A DNA stretch of 35,448 nucleotides from Chloroflexota bacterium (GCA_016209205.1 JACQWQ010000142.1:1-35448); one strand, 5' to 3'. Positions 20,911-29,275 are shown, counted from the stretch's first letter. Notes: generated by a model not told the origin, from the letters alone. Made by a program: numbers and translations.

Positions 20911-23034
20911 TTGGAGCACGAGCGGCGCGGACAGAATTTTTCGGTCTTGGGCGCACAGAAAATAATTTTCTTGTCCCGCTTCGAGCGGGACAACCCACAC
21001 CTCTTGGCGATTGCGGCGCGGATTCAAAAACAGCACGGTGCGTTCGACCATCGGCGGGAGCGCATCCTGCGTCCACGCTTCAAGTTCCGCGCGCGTTGCA
21101 TTGGGTTTGAGCGTCAGGATGATGACCTGATAATTCTTGTCGGTCGAATTCGTGACGGCGACGCGCACGCGGATGGGTGTGGACGCGCTCTGCGGCGACG
21201 ACTCGAGTTTGCATCGGTCGTTCTCAAACGTAAAACGGTAATCAATCGGTTTGGCTTCGGGCGTCTGCGCGACAAATTTGAGCGCCGCGGGGTCAACCTT
21301 TTGCCACGGCTTGACGGTGAGAATATTTTGGGGGTCACATTCATCGTCCACGCGCGCAAACGTCAATCCATCGTTTTGCATCTGCCAGCGATAGATGCGG
21401 TCGCCGTAACCGCGTTCGGTGCAGCCCGCAAAACCCGCCCACCCTTTTTCTTTGCCAAAGCTGATGGTGTCGCCCGCGAGACGGTATTCGCCTTCAAACA
21501 TCAGTGAAAGAAAATCCCCTTGGTCGAGCCAGTACGCGACCTCGCCGGAGGATTTCAATTCGAGCGTCCATTTGCCCATCCCGTGGTACGCGCCTTGAAA
21601 ACCAAAGCCCGCCGCCATCAGCTCTTGCGCCGTAAATTCCGCGCCATACGTGCCTGCAATCGAACTCGACAGCGCGGCTTGCGCGGCATAGCCGTAACCC
21701 AACGCGCGCAGTCCATCCGCGACGACCTTGCTGCCCTGTTTGTTCAAGTGCAGCTTGTCGCTGAAATATTCGGCGGGCGCTTTTTTGTGCGGGTCCGAAT
21801 TTTGAAACAGCTCGAACAGATTCACGGCGGGAATGCCGCGCGCCGCCGCGGACTTGGTCGTATATTCATCCATCGCGCGCATGTAACGAATCTCAACCTC
21901 CAATTGCGCGTCGCCCACAGAACCACCGTAATAGTCATAGTAAGCATAGAGGGGCCATGAACCGAAATAGTACGTGCGAAAGAGCGCGTCGCGCGGGCTT
22001 TTCAGTTTCGTGATTTCGTCGAGCAGCGCGTCCCAATCCGCTTGCGCTGCTGCCACTGTCGTGCGCCAACAGTCCTCATTGTCTGCGCCGCCGCATGTAC
22101 CATCCTTGTACCATGCCGCCGGCGCGTCCAGCACTGCGGGCTGCCAGTTCAGTGTAATCACTTCCGCCTCTTGCAGGGCTTGACGCAAGTTCGCGTCATC
22201 ACGCACTTGGATAACGAGTCTGGGTTTGCCAAATGTCCCCCAGTGTTTGTGCTTGACCTTGACGCCGAGGTCTTGTTCGAGATACTCGGCAAAGATTTGG
22301 GTAACGGGTCCCGCCACTTGAAAACCGTCACCCATCGAGACATAGGTCCATTCTTTGTCGCTGCGCTGCGCGATGACCGTCGGCGCGGTGCGTAGGGGCG
22401 GGGTGACCCCGCCCTTACCAGATACCGCGCCAACCTTAATCCACGGCTTGATGGTCATTAGAAAATGACGCGGGCACTCGTCCTGAATCGTCGTAAAGGT
22501 TAATTCATTCCCCGCCAACTTCCACTGATATTTTCCTTCCATGACGCCGAGGTTAAAGCAGCCGTAATCCCCCTTATCCGTGCCAAGCAAAAGTGTGTCG
22601 CCGCTCAAACTAAAAGGCGCCTCCATGACCACCGACTTGAAACTCCCCGTATCTTGCCAAAAAATCGCGCGCCCATCGGGCGTCAATTCCAGTTCCCATT
22701 TGGCTTTGAGGAACAGGCGGTCGTTGCGTCCCACCCCCGCGTCGGATAACTCTTGGTCTGAGAGTTCTTTGGCGTACTTGCCCGCGATTTTTTGCGCGAG
22801 CGCGGGGTCAAACGGCGGTAAGTTTACGGCGGGTGGATTGTCCGTTGGAACAGGTTGCGCGTTCGTCGGCGCTGGTTTTGTCGGAAGGGGCGCGGTGGTT
22901 GGAGGCGCGGCAGTGGGTTGTGTGACAGCGGGCTGTGGGGTTGGCATCAGCGGCGCGGGCGTGACATTCGCGCACGCGGCGAGGATGCCCAAGAACAAAA
23001 TCGCCAGAATGAAAAGGACGCGCGAGTTTAACAT
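20899..23034 (-). CDS. Lipoprotein with SGNH-like domain between two related domains
   Basis: A 711-residue lipoprotein (lipobox LAAC, C21) with a Pro/Thr linker. Residues about 78-200 and 455-585 are related to each other (IAGKYAKELSDQEL / IAGTYGAEFTAQEL; both end in a TIKPW/TVKPW motif), resembling lipocalin-like barrels. Between them (about 220-450) lies an SGNH-hydrolase-like fold: VSMGDG at 232-237, N296 in TLNW, and D426/H429 in SDKLHLNKQG. The family's nucleophile Ser in GDS is replaced by G237, so classical esterase activity is unlikely. A C-terminal beta domain (about 590-711) follows. The start at 23034 has AAGGAGG and gives the signal peptide; the longer frame runs into repeat DNA. 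A GC-rich palindrome (22396-22414) inserted in the linker encodes GGVTPPL. Confidence 0.83.
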   Translation of the reverse strand: MLNSRVLFILAILFLGILAACANVTPAPLMPTPQPAVTQPTAAPPTTAPLPTKPAPTNAQPVPTDNPPAVNLPPFDPALAQKIAGKYAKELSDQELSDAGVGRNDRLFLKAKWELELTPDGRAIFWQDTGSFKSVVMEAPFSLSGDTLLLGTDKGDYGCFNLGVMEGKYQWKLAGNELTFTTIQDECPRHFLMTIKPWIKVGAVSGKGGVTPPLRTAPTVIAQRSDKEWTYVSMGDGFQVAGPVTQIFAEYLEQDLGVKVKHKHWGTFGKPRLVIQVRDDANLRQALQEAEVITLNWQPAVLDAPAAWYKDGTCGGADNEDCWRTTVAAAQADWDALLDEITKLKSPRDALFRTYYFGSWPLYAYYDYYGGSVGDAQLEVEIRYMRAMDEYTTKSAAARGIPAVNLFELFQNSDPHKKAPAEYFSDKLHLNKQGSKVVADGLRALGYGYAAQAALSSSIAGTYGAEFTAQELMAAGFGFQGAYHGMGKWTLELKSSGEVAYWLDQGDFLSLMFEGEYRLAGDTISFGKEKGWAGFAGCTERGYGDRIYRWQMQNDGLTFARVDDECDPQNILTVKPWQKVDPAALKFVAQTPEAKPIDYRFTFENDRCKLESSPQSASTPIRVRVAVTNSTDKNYQVIILTLKPNATRAELEAWTQDALPPMVERTVLFLNPRRNRQEVWVVPLEAGQENYFLCAQDRKILSAPLVLQAPK

Positions 23035-23049
23035 GGCTCCCTCCTTGTG

Positions 23050-23116
23050 AGACCCCAAGTGTTTTGGGGCAGGCGGCGACTCGATAGGCAACCTTGTTGA
23101 AAAACACTTGGGGTCT
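23050..23116. repeat. AGACCCCAAGTGTTTT inverted-repeat element, copy B
   Basis: AGACCCCAAGTGTTTT (23050-23065) and AAAACACTTGGGGTCT (23101-23116) are perfect 16-bp inverted ends; same family as 12501-12587, with an unrelated interior. Confidence 0.88.
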
Positions 23117-23247
23117 TGCGAGTTGCGGCTTGTGGGTATTGTAGAGGCGAGAACTATGGGTGTCACCTATCCAAAGATAGGTAAAGGTTGGGGAACAGTT
23201 CAAAGGAATTCCTTCAAAGAAGGTGATGCGCGTGGGGGAGGCGCTGC

Positions 23248-23315
23248 CAACGGATGGGAGAACGGATAAACGGATAGGGACGCGCGTGTATCCGTTTATC
23301 CGTTCTCATCCGTTG
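23248..23315. repeat. CATCCG palindrome family, copy 3
   Basis: CAACGGATG ... GAGAACGGATAAACGGATA pairs with TATCCGTTTATCCGTTCTC ... ATCCGTTG around a 12-base loop. It is the most complete copy and lies just past the 3' end of the LuxR-ATPase gene. Confidence 0.88.
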
Positions 23316-23328
23316 ACCACTGGTATTT

Positions 23329-25749
23329 TTAGAGGAAATTCAATTCGCGGGCGCGCGCCACCGCGCGGGTGCGGTTCGGCGCGTCGAGTTTGGAATAAAT
23401 TTGATGCGCGTGCCATTTCACCGTGCCGACCGTCATCGAGAGCTGGCGCGCGATTTGTTGATTCGACAAGCCCGCGGCGAGCAGCTGCAAGATTTCCAAT
23501 TCACGTACGGTCAGCATTTCCAACGGTGCGTTTTCAAAAGATGCTGGGGCGGATGCAGCGGGTTCGCCTTTGCCCAAAGCCAGCGCGACGACTTGCGCCA
23601 GAGACAACGCGCCGCCCCGCACCCACGCAGCATGAAATTTCTGTTCGCCTAATGCTTTGCGCGCGGACGCAACATGCGGCGCGTAATCGTTTCGGTACGA
23701 AGGCGGCAGTGGTTCGTTATTGATTTGGCGCAGCGCCTCCCCCGCGCCCCACAATTCCGCCGCGCGCTTTGGTTCGCGCGTCATCGCCGCGAGATTCGCC
23801 AACGCTTCGAGCGTGTACGGCAGCGCGGACGTATTGCCGAGTTCGTAATGCAGCGCAAGCGCCTCTGTAAAATACGCGCGCGCTTGCACAAAATCGCCCT
23901 GCAAACGCGCGACATCGCCCAAGCCGCCGAGCGCCCAACCCTGTCCCCACGTTTCGCCAATGGCGCGCGCCTGCGCCAACGCGCCTTCCCACAACGGTTT
24001 CGCCGCGTCGAGTTCGCCCAAACGCATGCGCGTATCTGCGAGCCACAGCGAGGCAAGCACAGAACCCCACGCGTCCTTGACAGCGCGCAGCAAATCAACG
24101 GCTTCTTGCAGCCACTTGACTGCTTGCGCGCGTTCGCCGCGATGGTGCGCCGCCATTCCCAAATGGCACAATGCCCAGCCCATCATGCGCGCGTCGTCCA
24201 ATTCTTTTGCCGCGTCCCAACACGCTTGCGCCAACTCTACGCCGCGCGCCATCTCACCGCACTCGATAGCAATCGCCGCTGCTGCCTCCAGCGGCTGAAC
24301 GCGCGCGGCAGGCGCACAACGCGCGCCCACGGCGAGCAGCCGCGTCAGCCAACGATTTGCTTCGCTAAAATACCCGCGTCGAATCCAAAACACGCCCAAC
24401 GCGCCTGCCAGTCGCAAACCCTTTTCAATGCGCGCGGTCGCGTTTTCGTCATGCAGCGACCATTCCAACGCCGCGCGCAGATTGTCCAGCTCACTTTCAA
24501 TTTCAGTCGTCCACCGCGCCGCCTCCCTTCCGATAAGGCGCGGCGTGTTCGTTTCGACCCACGCGCAAAAATAATCCAGCTGTTTATCGCGCAGCGCGTC
24601 TGCTTCGTCCGCCTCCCGCGCGCGCGCCCACGCGTACGCGCGAATAGTTTCGAGCATCGCGTAACGCGTCGCGTTATTTTTTTCTTGCTTGACGACGAGG
24701 GAACAATCCACCAAGCGCGCCAACAAGTCGAGCGTCCGTCGTTTCACGCGCGGCTGGTCTGCCATCAATTTCTCGGCGGCGTCCATCGTCCACCCGCCTG
24801 CAAAAACCGCGACGTTGCGAAACAAGGCGCGTTCGTCTACGGAAAGCAGCGCGTAACTCCAATCCATCGCCGCGTACAGCGTCTGATGTCGCGCGGGCGC
24901 GGTGCGGCTCGCCATGGTCAACAGCGCGAAACGGTCCTCCAGCCGTTGCGCGATTTCGTGAACGGACATGCCTCTAATGCGCGCCGCCGCCAATTCGAGC
25001 GCGAGCGGCAAGCCGTCGAGACGGCGGCACACCTCTACAATCGCTGTCGCATTCTCGCGCCCAAGTTGAAAATCGAGCTCGAGCGCGGACGCGCGTTCGA
25101 CAAACAACTGCGCGCTGGACGAATGGGCGACCTCGCGCAGAAACGCGCGACTCTCTCTCTGCGCGCCTTCGGCAACCACGCCCAGCGGCGGAACGGGAAA
25201 AACACTTTCGCCCAGAATTCCCAATCGCTCGCGACTCGTCGCCAAAATTTTCACGCGCGGACATGCTTGGAGAATTTGCGCGCTCCAGTGCGCGCACCCG
25301 TCAATGAGATGTTCGCAGTTGTCGAGAACGAGCAAGAGTTGGCGCGGCTTTAAGAAATTTGCAAGCGCGGCGTCGAGGGATTGTCCGCCCTTCTCGCGCA
25401 CGCCTAACGCGGCGGCAAGCGTGTAGGGCACCAGCGCGGCATCGGCAAGCGGCGCGAGTTCGACCCAGAATAGGCCATCGGAAAACTGCGCGGCGAGCGA
25501 CGCTGCCAATTCAAGCGCCAGACGCGTCTTGCCGCTGCCACCGGCGCCGGTGAGCGTGAGCAGGCGCGTTTTTTTGAATCGTCGTTTCAGCGCGCCGAGC
25601 TCGCGTTCGCGTCCGATGAGCGCGGTCAGCGGTACGGGGAAGGTTTGGGGAAATAGAAAACGAGACGCTTCCGCGCGCGGCGTAGTTTTGCGCCAAGTGG
25701 GGGCGTCTCGTTCCAGTTGCTTTACAGGTACGGACGATTTCGGTTTCAC
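23329..25749 (-). CDS. ATPase-TPR-LuxR transcriptional regulator
   Basis: An 806-residue regulator. The N-terminal STAND/NB-ARC-like ATPase has LIGRERELGAL, Walker A GAGGSGKT (68-75), Walker B LLLVLDNCEHL (D143) and an ATSRERL sensor motif. A winged-helix region and a long TPR-like helical array (about 440-700) follow, as in LuxR-family LAL regulators of the MalT type. The C-terminal LuxR helix-turn-helix (about 745-803) contains LTVRELEILQLLAAGLSNQQIARQ. Such proteins bind an inducer through the helical array and activate transcription when ATP-bound. The start is GTG at 25749, whose ribosome site is weak. It lies 39 bp after the first methylase gene on the same strand, at the border of the accessory region. 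Confidence 0.9.
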   Translation of the reverse strand: MKPKSSVPVKQLERDAPTWRKTTPRAEASRFLFPQTFPVPLTALIGRERELGALKRRFKKTRLLTLTGAGGSGKTRLALELAASLAAQFSDGLFWVELAPLADAALVPYTLAAALGVREKGGQSLDAALANFLKPRQLLLVLDNCEHLIDGCAHWSAQILQACPRVKILATSRERLGILGESVFPVPPLGVVAEGAQRESRAFLREVAHSSSAQLFVERASALELDFQLGRENATAIVEVCRRLDGLPLALELAAARIRGMSVHEIAQRLEDRFALLTMASRTAPARHQTLYAAMDWSYALLSVDERALFRNVAVFAGGWTMDAAEKLMADQPRVKRRTLDLLARLVDCSLVVKQEKNNATRYAMLETIRAYAWARAREADEADALRDKQLDYFCAWVETNTPRLIGREAARWTTEIESELDNLRAALEWSLHDENATARIEKGLRLAGALGVFWIRRGYFSEANRWLTRLLAVGARCAPAARVQPLEAAAAIAIECGEMARGVELAQACWDAAKELDDARMMGWALCHLGMAAHHRGERAQAVKWLQEAVDLLRAVKDAWGSVLASLWLADTRMRLGELDAAKPLWEGALAQARAIGETWGQGWALGGLGDVARLQGDFVQARAYFTEALALHYELGNTSALPYTLEALANLAAMTREPKRAAELWGAGEALRQINNEPLPPSYRNDYAPHVASARKALGEQKFHAAWVRGGALSLAQVVALALGKGEPAASAPASFENAPLEMLTVRELEILQLLAAGLSNQQIARQLSMTVGTVKWHAHQIYSKLDAPNRTRAVARARELNFL

Positions 25750-25788
25750 ATGTCGAGCTCTATCGGCTGTCTGGCGAAGGATACAGTA

Positions 25789-26919
25789 TTATTTTTCCAA
25801 CAGAAACAAGTATTCAAAATTCTCCCTTTCATTCTCGCGTACCCATTCGTGCGTCCAGCGCATGTTTGCCATCACATTGCGTTTGTAATCCACCTGGACA
25901 AATTCAATCACGCGCCCTGCCTCGGACAAGATATTATCCAATTCCTGGGCGGTTGCGCGCCCTCCCGAACTGTAGGACAGCAAAATATACCGGGCGTTGG
26001 TGCGCGCAATCAATGTTCGTATCGCCTCTGTGGCAATAAATTTGCCCGCGTCGTTCTGGCGAAATTCTTCAAAGACCGAAGCCGCGAGCATGTCCGACGA
26101 ATCGGCGCGGCGCATCGCTTTGCCGAAAAGTTTGGGGCGATCATTCAAACAAACCGTTGTCCACAAATGATAATAAGCCGCATACCGCACGCGCGAGGGC
26201 GGCATCTTTTCATTGTTTGAGCCGTAGGGTGGATCAAAATACGCCAAATCCACGTGGACATGATCGAGAAGGTCGAAAATATTCCCCTGCCAGACCTGAT
26301 GTTCTTGCTCAGAAGTAAAAATCATTGGCACAGTGAGCTTGAAAGTATTGTAAGAACGCGGCGACCAATCGTTCAGATAGGAAGCATAATGCCCCAACGT
26401 GCTGTCCACTTGGTCGAGCGCCAAAATCAAGCTCGTCAACAAAACTGCCTTTTCGATTTCATCCAAGTTCATGCGATCAATTTCTTCACGAATGGCATCC
26501 AGTTTGCGCGTGTTGTGAATTTGAAAGGGTTTTTTCAAGCCATTCGTTTTCGACGACGCGCCGTCATTTGGAGAACCACCGTAATGTTCTGTGAACCAGC
26601 CATCATTGCCCGGCAGCGCGTTCAAATGATCAATCAATTCTTGATAATAGTTTCGCTCACGCTTATTTTTCAAATAACACAAACCAAAGACGCGCGACCA
26701 AACCGCAACATCATTCGCAATGACGCGATAACCTGATTTTGCCAACGCTTGCGACACGCGCGTTGTTCCCGCGAACCCATCCAAAACCGTTGTCGGTTTT
26801 ACTTTGTGCGTCAATTGCAGAATATACGGCAAGAGCCGCAGTTTGGAGCCCGCGTACTTTATTCCTTCTGTCGGCGGACAATCAACGACGAGGTCTGGAA
26901 AGAGCGAGAGATTTGTCAT
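25789..26919 (-). CDS. D12-class adenine-N6 DNA methyltransferase
   Basis: A 376-residue DNA methylase of the D12 (Dam-like, alpha) class. The SAM-binding N-terminal motif is KYAGSKLRLLPYI (from residue 21), motif I is VLDGFAGTTRVSQAL (about 45-59), and catalytic motif IV is FDPPYGSNN (about 229-236). It would methylate adenine at N6 to protect the host from the neighbouring endonuclease. The start was set at the ATG at 26919, since a TTG one codon earlier adds nothing. The gene is divergent from the controller gene and AT-richer than the host DNA around it. Between it and the operator lies the 5' fragment of a flavin reductase gene, whose promoter and ribosome site it may now use; no good ribosome site lies directly before its own start. 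Confidence 0.9.
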   Translation of the reverse strand: MTNLSLFPDLVVDCPPTEGIKYAGSKLRLLPYILQLTHKVKPTTVLDGFAGTTRVSQALAKSGYRVIANDVAVWSRVFGLCYLKNKRERNYYQELIDHLNALPGNDGWFTEHYGGSPNDGASSKTNGLKKPFQIHNTRKLDAIREEIDRMNLDEIEKAVLLTSLILALDQVDSTLGHYASYLNDWSPRSYNTFKLTVPMIFTSEQEHQVWQGNIFDLLDHVHVDLAYFDPPYGSNNEKMPPSRVRYAAYYHLWTTVCLNDRPKLFGKAMRRADSSDMLAASVFEEFRQNDAGKFIATEAIRTLIARTNARYILLSYSSGGRATAQELDNILSEAGRVIEFVQVDYKRNVMANMRWTHEWVRENERENFEYLFLLEK

Positions 26920-26925
26920 CAAGTG

Positions 26926-27033
26926 TTACGGCATCGCACGCGCTTTGCCTTTGTGTTTCGCGGTGACCAGCGCGATGGGTTTGGGTTGCAGAAGGGGCGT
27001 AGCACGGGATAAATCAATTTGGATTTTGGACAT
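26926..27033 (-). pseudogene. 5' fragment of a flavin reductase gene
   Basis: Thirty-five codons starting MSKIQIDLSRATPLLQPKP and continuing to VTAKHKGKARAMP before a stop match the first 35 residues of the complete protein at 19361-19912 (VSKIEIDLARASRLLQPGP, VTAKHKNKANVM). The stop lies seven bases before the methylase ATG. It is either a remnant of a gene into which the restriction-modification block inserted, or a small leader peptide kept for expression. No matching 3' part of the gene is found in the window. Confidence 0.85.
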
Positions 27034-27078
27034 TTCACCGTTTTGTATCGCTCCTTGTACTTGAAAAGGAGTTTTTTG

Positions 27079-27100
27079 TTGTGACTACTAGCGGTCACAA
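27079..27100. promoter_or_regulatory. Probable controller-protein operator (C-box)
   Basis: TTGTGAC (27079-27085) and GTCACAA (27094-27100) form a perfect 7-bp inverted repeat with an 8-bp spacer, in the divergent region between the controller and methylase genes. Controller proteins of restriction-modification systems bind such symmetrical sites. A weak TACAAT (27119-27124) follows, without a proper -35, as expected for an activator-dependent promoter. Confidence 0.65.
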
Positions 27101-27138
27101 GTCAACGATATGTTTTTCTACAATAGCCCAGAACCACC

Positions 27139-27354
27139 ATGAACGCGATTGGCAAAAATCTCAAACAAATCCGCGAGCGCAAACAAATCACGCAGGAACA
27201 ACTTGCAATTCGTCTCACCACGGAAGGATGGGAGGTAGACCGATTTTTGATTTCCAAGATCGAACGCGGAGAACGCCAAGTCACAGACATTCAAGCCATG
27301 CTGATTGCAGACGCGCTCCACGTAAAACTCAAAGAACTTTTCGGACGAGAGTAA
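27139..27354 (+). CDS. XRE-family controller (C) protein
   Basis: A 71-residue helix-turn-helix protein (IGKNLKQIRERKQITQEQLAIRLTTEGWEVDRFLISKIERGER) of the XRE type. Its size, position before an endonuclease gene and the inverted repeat upstream fit a controller protein that delays endonuclease expression until methylation is complete. It has no ribosome site and begins about 15 bp after a -10 box, so the message is probably leaderless, as is common for C genes. Its stop overlaps the endonuclease ATG by one base (TAATG), giving tight coupling. Confidence 0.87.
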   Translation: MNAIGKNLKQIRERKQITQEQLAIRLTTEGWEVDRFLISKIERGERQVTDIQAMLIADALHVKLKELFGRE

Positions 27355-28256
27355 TGACTACGTATTCAAGCGAGATTGAAAGGATTCTCAATCAAGCGAC
27401 CAGTCTAATCCAAAACCTGGATGGACAAGTTTTGGACGTGCTTGCTGTCTCCAAACCACCCGATTTGGAGTATGCACGCCATTTAGCACAGGTTATCTCC
27501 AAATTGTCGCCCTTGATTGGAAACATGCTTGAGTATGCGATTGTCAGCGAACTCAACAAACAAGACTGGTCAGCGTATCGGGGAACGTGGGCAAGACGAG
27601 ACCCCGGCTTTCCCGATACCGTTTTCAATTGGAACCAACCTATCAAACCCGGAGTCGAAGTCAAGACTTGGTTTCCCTTGGCGACAGAAATGACGGCGCG
27701 GTTTCGGGATTCACAGATTCATTTTGTGGAGGAACAAACGCGCGTAGCTATCGTCGCATGGCTACCAGAATATTTATTGTATGGAAAGCCAAAGCTCGTC
27801 GGCGTTTTTACATGCACCGCGTCCAGTTTGGCGAAAGCGCGCGATGCCCATTATCACAATCCGCCTGACTATATCATTCTTGAACCGGAAGATACGCGCA
27901 ATCGCACAGCCAATCTGCAACAGACCAATGTCATTGGGTACAAATTTCAAGGCACGCCAAAACAATTGCGGCAAGCCCAACGCCAGGTAGCGAGATGGGG
28001 TGGGCGTGGCACGGAATATTCGTACTCGCCCGACTACCAAAAACAGCTCAAGCAATTGCTGAGCCAATATCCGTATCGCATTGATACGAACTTTTCAAAA
28101 ATAGATCGGATCCGTCACAGCGAGTTGGAGACATTCAAGGCAAAAACCCTGCGAATGGAGTTTTTTGGTTTTACGATTGAAGCTTGGGCAAAGCAACGCC
28201 TTCGGACGAACGAAGGATTGAACCAACTGTTACAAATCAAGCGTCGGCTGCGCTAG
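27354..28256 (+). CDS. Type II restriction endonuclease (PD-ExK)
   Basis: A 300-residue protein without close family I can name. It contains a clear PD-(D/E)xK site: P87-D88 in RRDPGFPDTV and E102-x-K104 in PGVEVKTWF, with preceding helices typical of the fold. Its place directly after the controller gene and between two methylase genes makes it the endonuclease of the system. The frame is open further upstream, but that extension overlaps the controller gene and operator, so the ATG at 27354, coupled to the controller stop, was chosen. Its last 27 bases overlap the convergent second methylase gene. The recognition site is unknown; two methylases of different classes suggest an asymmetric site. 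Confidence 0.83.
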   Translation: MTTYSSEIERILNQATSLIQNLDGQVLDVLAVSKPPDLEYARHLAQVISKLSPLIGNMLEYAIVSELNKQDWSAYRGTWARRDPGFPDTVFNWNQPIKPGVEVKTWFPLATEMTARFRDSQIHFVEEQTRVAIVAWLPEYLLYGKPKLVGVFTCTASSLAKARDAHYHNPPDYIILEPEDTRNRTANLQQTNVIGYKFQGTPKQLRQAQRQVARWGGRGTEYSYSPDYQKQLKQLLSQYPYRIDTNFSKIDRIRHSELETFKAKTLRMEFFGFTIEAWAKQRLRTNEGLNQLLQIKRRLR

Positions 28257-29231
28257 ATGAGTCTGGAAACGCTTGACGGCTTCCCCAAAAACATCCGCAT
28301 TGATTTCTGCGCCCACGTACCTGCGTTTCAGCTGATGTGCTGCAATTGCCCCCGTGCCCAACCCCGCAAACGGCTCCCACACCAAATCCCCTTTGTCGGA
28401 CGACATTTCAATAACCAACCGCGTAAATTTGAGCGGCTTTTGATTTAGGTGAATCGCTTTTGTTCCCTTCTTGAGCCGTTCAGAGCCGTTGAGGGGAGAT
28501 TGCCGCCAAACATTCGTAATGCCCATCGGACAATAAAATTTCGCGCGCTGTTTTTCCCATTCTTGTTTTGTCAGTGGATGCGTGCCATCCACCGAAAAGT
28601 ATGGACGCCCTTGGGGCGCGCCATGTTGGTTGGCATACGCTACCAGTTTTTCAAACGCTTCCGCCGGTGGCATATACCAAAGCCAGTCGTCTGTGAACCA
28701 TTTGCGCGTTGCGGCATTCTCCACTTCAGCCGCTTCATTCGTTTTGGCAAACGGCAACCCCGTTCGCTTCCACTCGTGCCGCAGCCAGTCCTTCATTGAC
28801 ATGGTCTCACCATTGACTCTAAAGAGCGGCTTTTTGACGTACTGTACACAAATTTCGGTAACGACGGGTAATTGACGCAACGATTTCGTATTCGAGTTTC
28901 CTGCAATGTGTTCGATCCCTTTATCCCAAACATTGCACGCGCGAAATTCCCAACCATAACGCTCCAGAACAGGATGTACTTTGACCCAGCCGCGTTCGAT
29001 CCCCCAAAACCAAAGTGTGGTCTGTGGACCTGACTTTTCGGTCCATTTAGCGATATGCGGTTCGTACCATTCATCCAATCCTTCCGGCGTGTATAAATCC
29101 CCCTTGAATCCTTTGACGCCGTAAGGACCATCGCAAACAATGACAATCGGTGAATCCCATTGTTCATAGAGATTCATCGCGTCGTCGTTATAGATTTGAA
29201 TTTGGTTTGAATCAGTACGATAAACGTTCAT
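28230..29231 (-). CDS. Beta-type DNA methyltransferase (second methylase)
   Basis: A 333-residue DNA methylase with catalytic motif IV first (VCDGPYGVKG, D34-Y37) and the SAM-binding motif I near the C-terminus (VWEPFAGLGTGAIAAHQLKRRYVGAE, about 290-315), the order of the beta class. DGPY replaces the common DPPY or SPPY, so the target (adenine N6 or cytosine N4) is uncertain. A large central region (about 100-230) may read the DNA target. Convergent with the endonuclease gene, with a 27-bp overlap. The ATG at 29231 is preceded by a fragment of the ligase 3' end. With the D12 enzyme it probably protects the two strands of one asymmetric site. Confidence 0.87.
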   Translation of the reverse strand: MNVYRTDSNQIQIYNDDAMNLYEQWDSPIVIVCDGPYGVKGFKGDLYTPEGLDEWYEPHIAKWTEKSGPQTTLWFWGIERGWVKVHPVLERYGWEFRACNVWDKGIEHIAGNSNTKSLRQLPVVTEICVQYVKKPLFRVNGETMSMKDWLRHEWKRTGLPFAKTNEAAEVENAATRKWFTDDWLWYMPPAEAFEKLVAYANQHGAPQGRPYFSVDGTHPLTKQEWEKQRAKFYCPMGITNVWRQSPLNGSERLKKGTKAIHLNQKPLKFTRLVIEMSSDKGDLVWEPFAGLGTGAIAAHQLKRRYVGAEINADVFGEAVKRFQTHLAQPTLDL

Positions 29232-29242
29232 CAAAGCGGCTA

Positions 29243-29275
29243 CTACTCCTTCACCTCACTCCGCGTCTGCTTATT
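29243..29275 (-). repeat. Ligase 3'-tail repeat, copy 4 (short)
   Basis: The minus strand encodes NKQTRSEVKE-stop, matching EKQSRTEVKE-stop at the ligase C-terminus, 19 of 27 bases identical over the last nine codons. It overlaps the end of the lipoprotein gene in another frame and lies 11 bp before the second methylase start. Confidence 0.65.

Noticed and set aside
23674-25353. Long plus-strand reading frame opposite the LuxR-ATPase gene
   Set aside because: Arg/Ala-rich antisense shadow of a well-supported gene.
27081-27353. N-terminal extension of the endonuclease
   Set aside because: The frame is open, but it overlaps the operator and whole controller gene; the coupled ATG at 27354 fits the system better.
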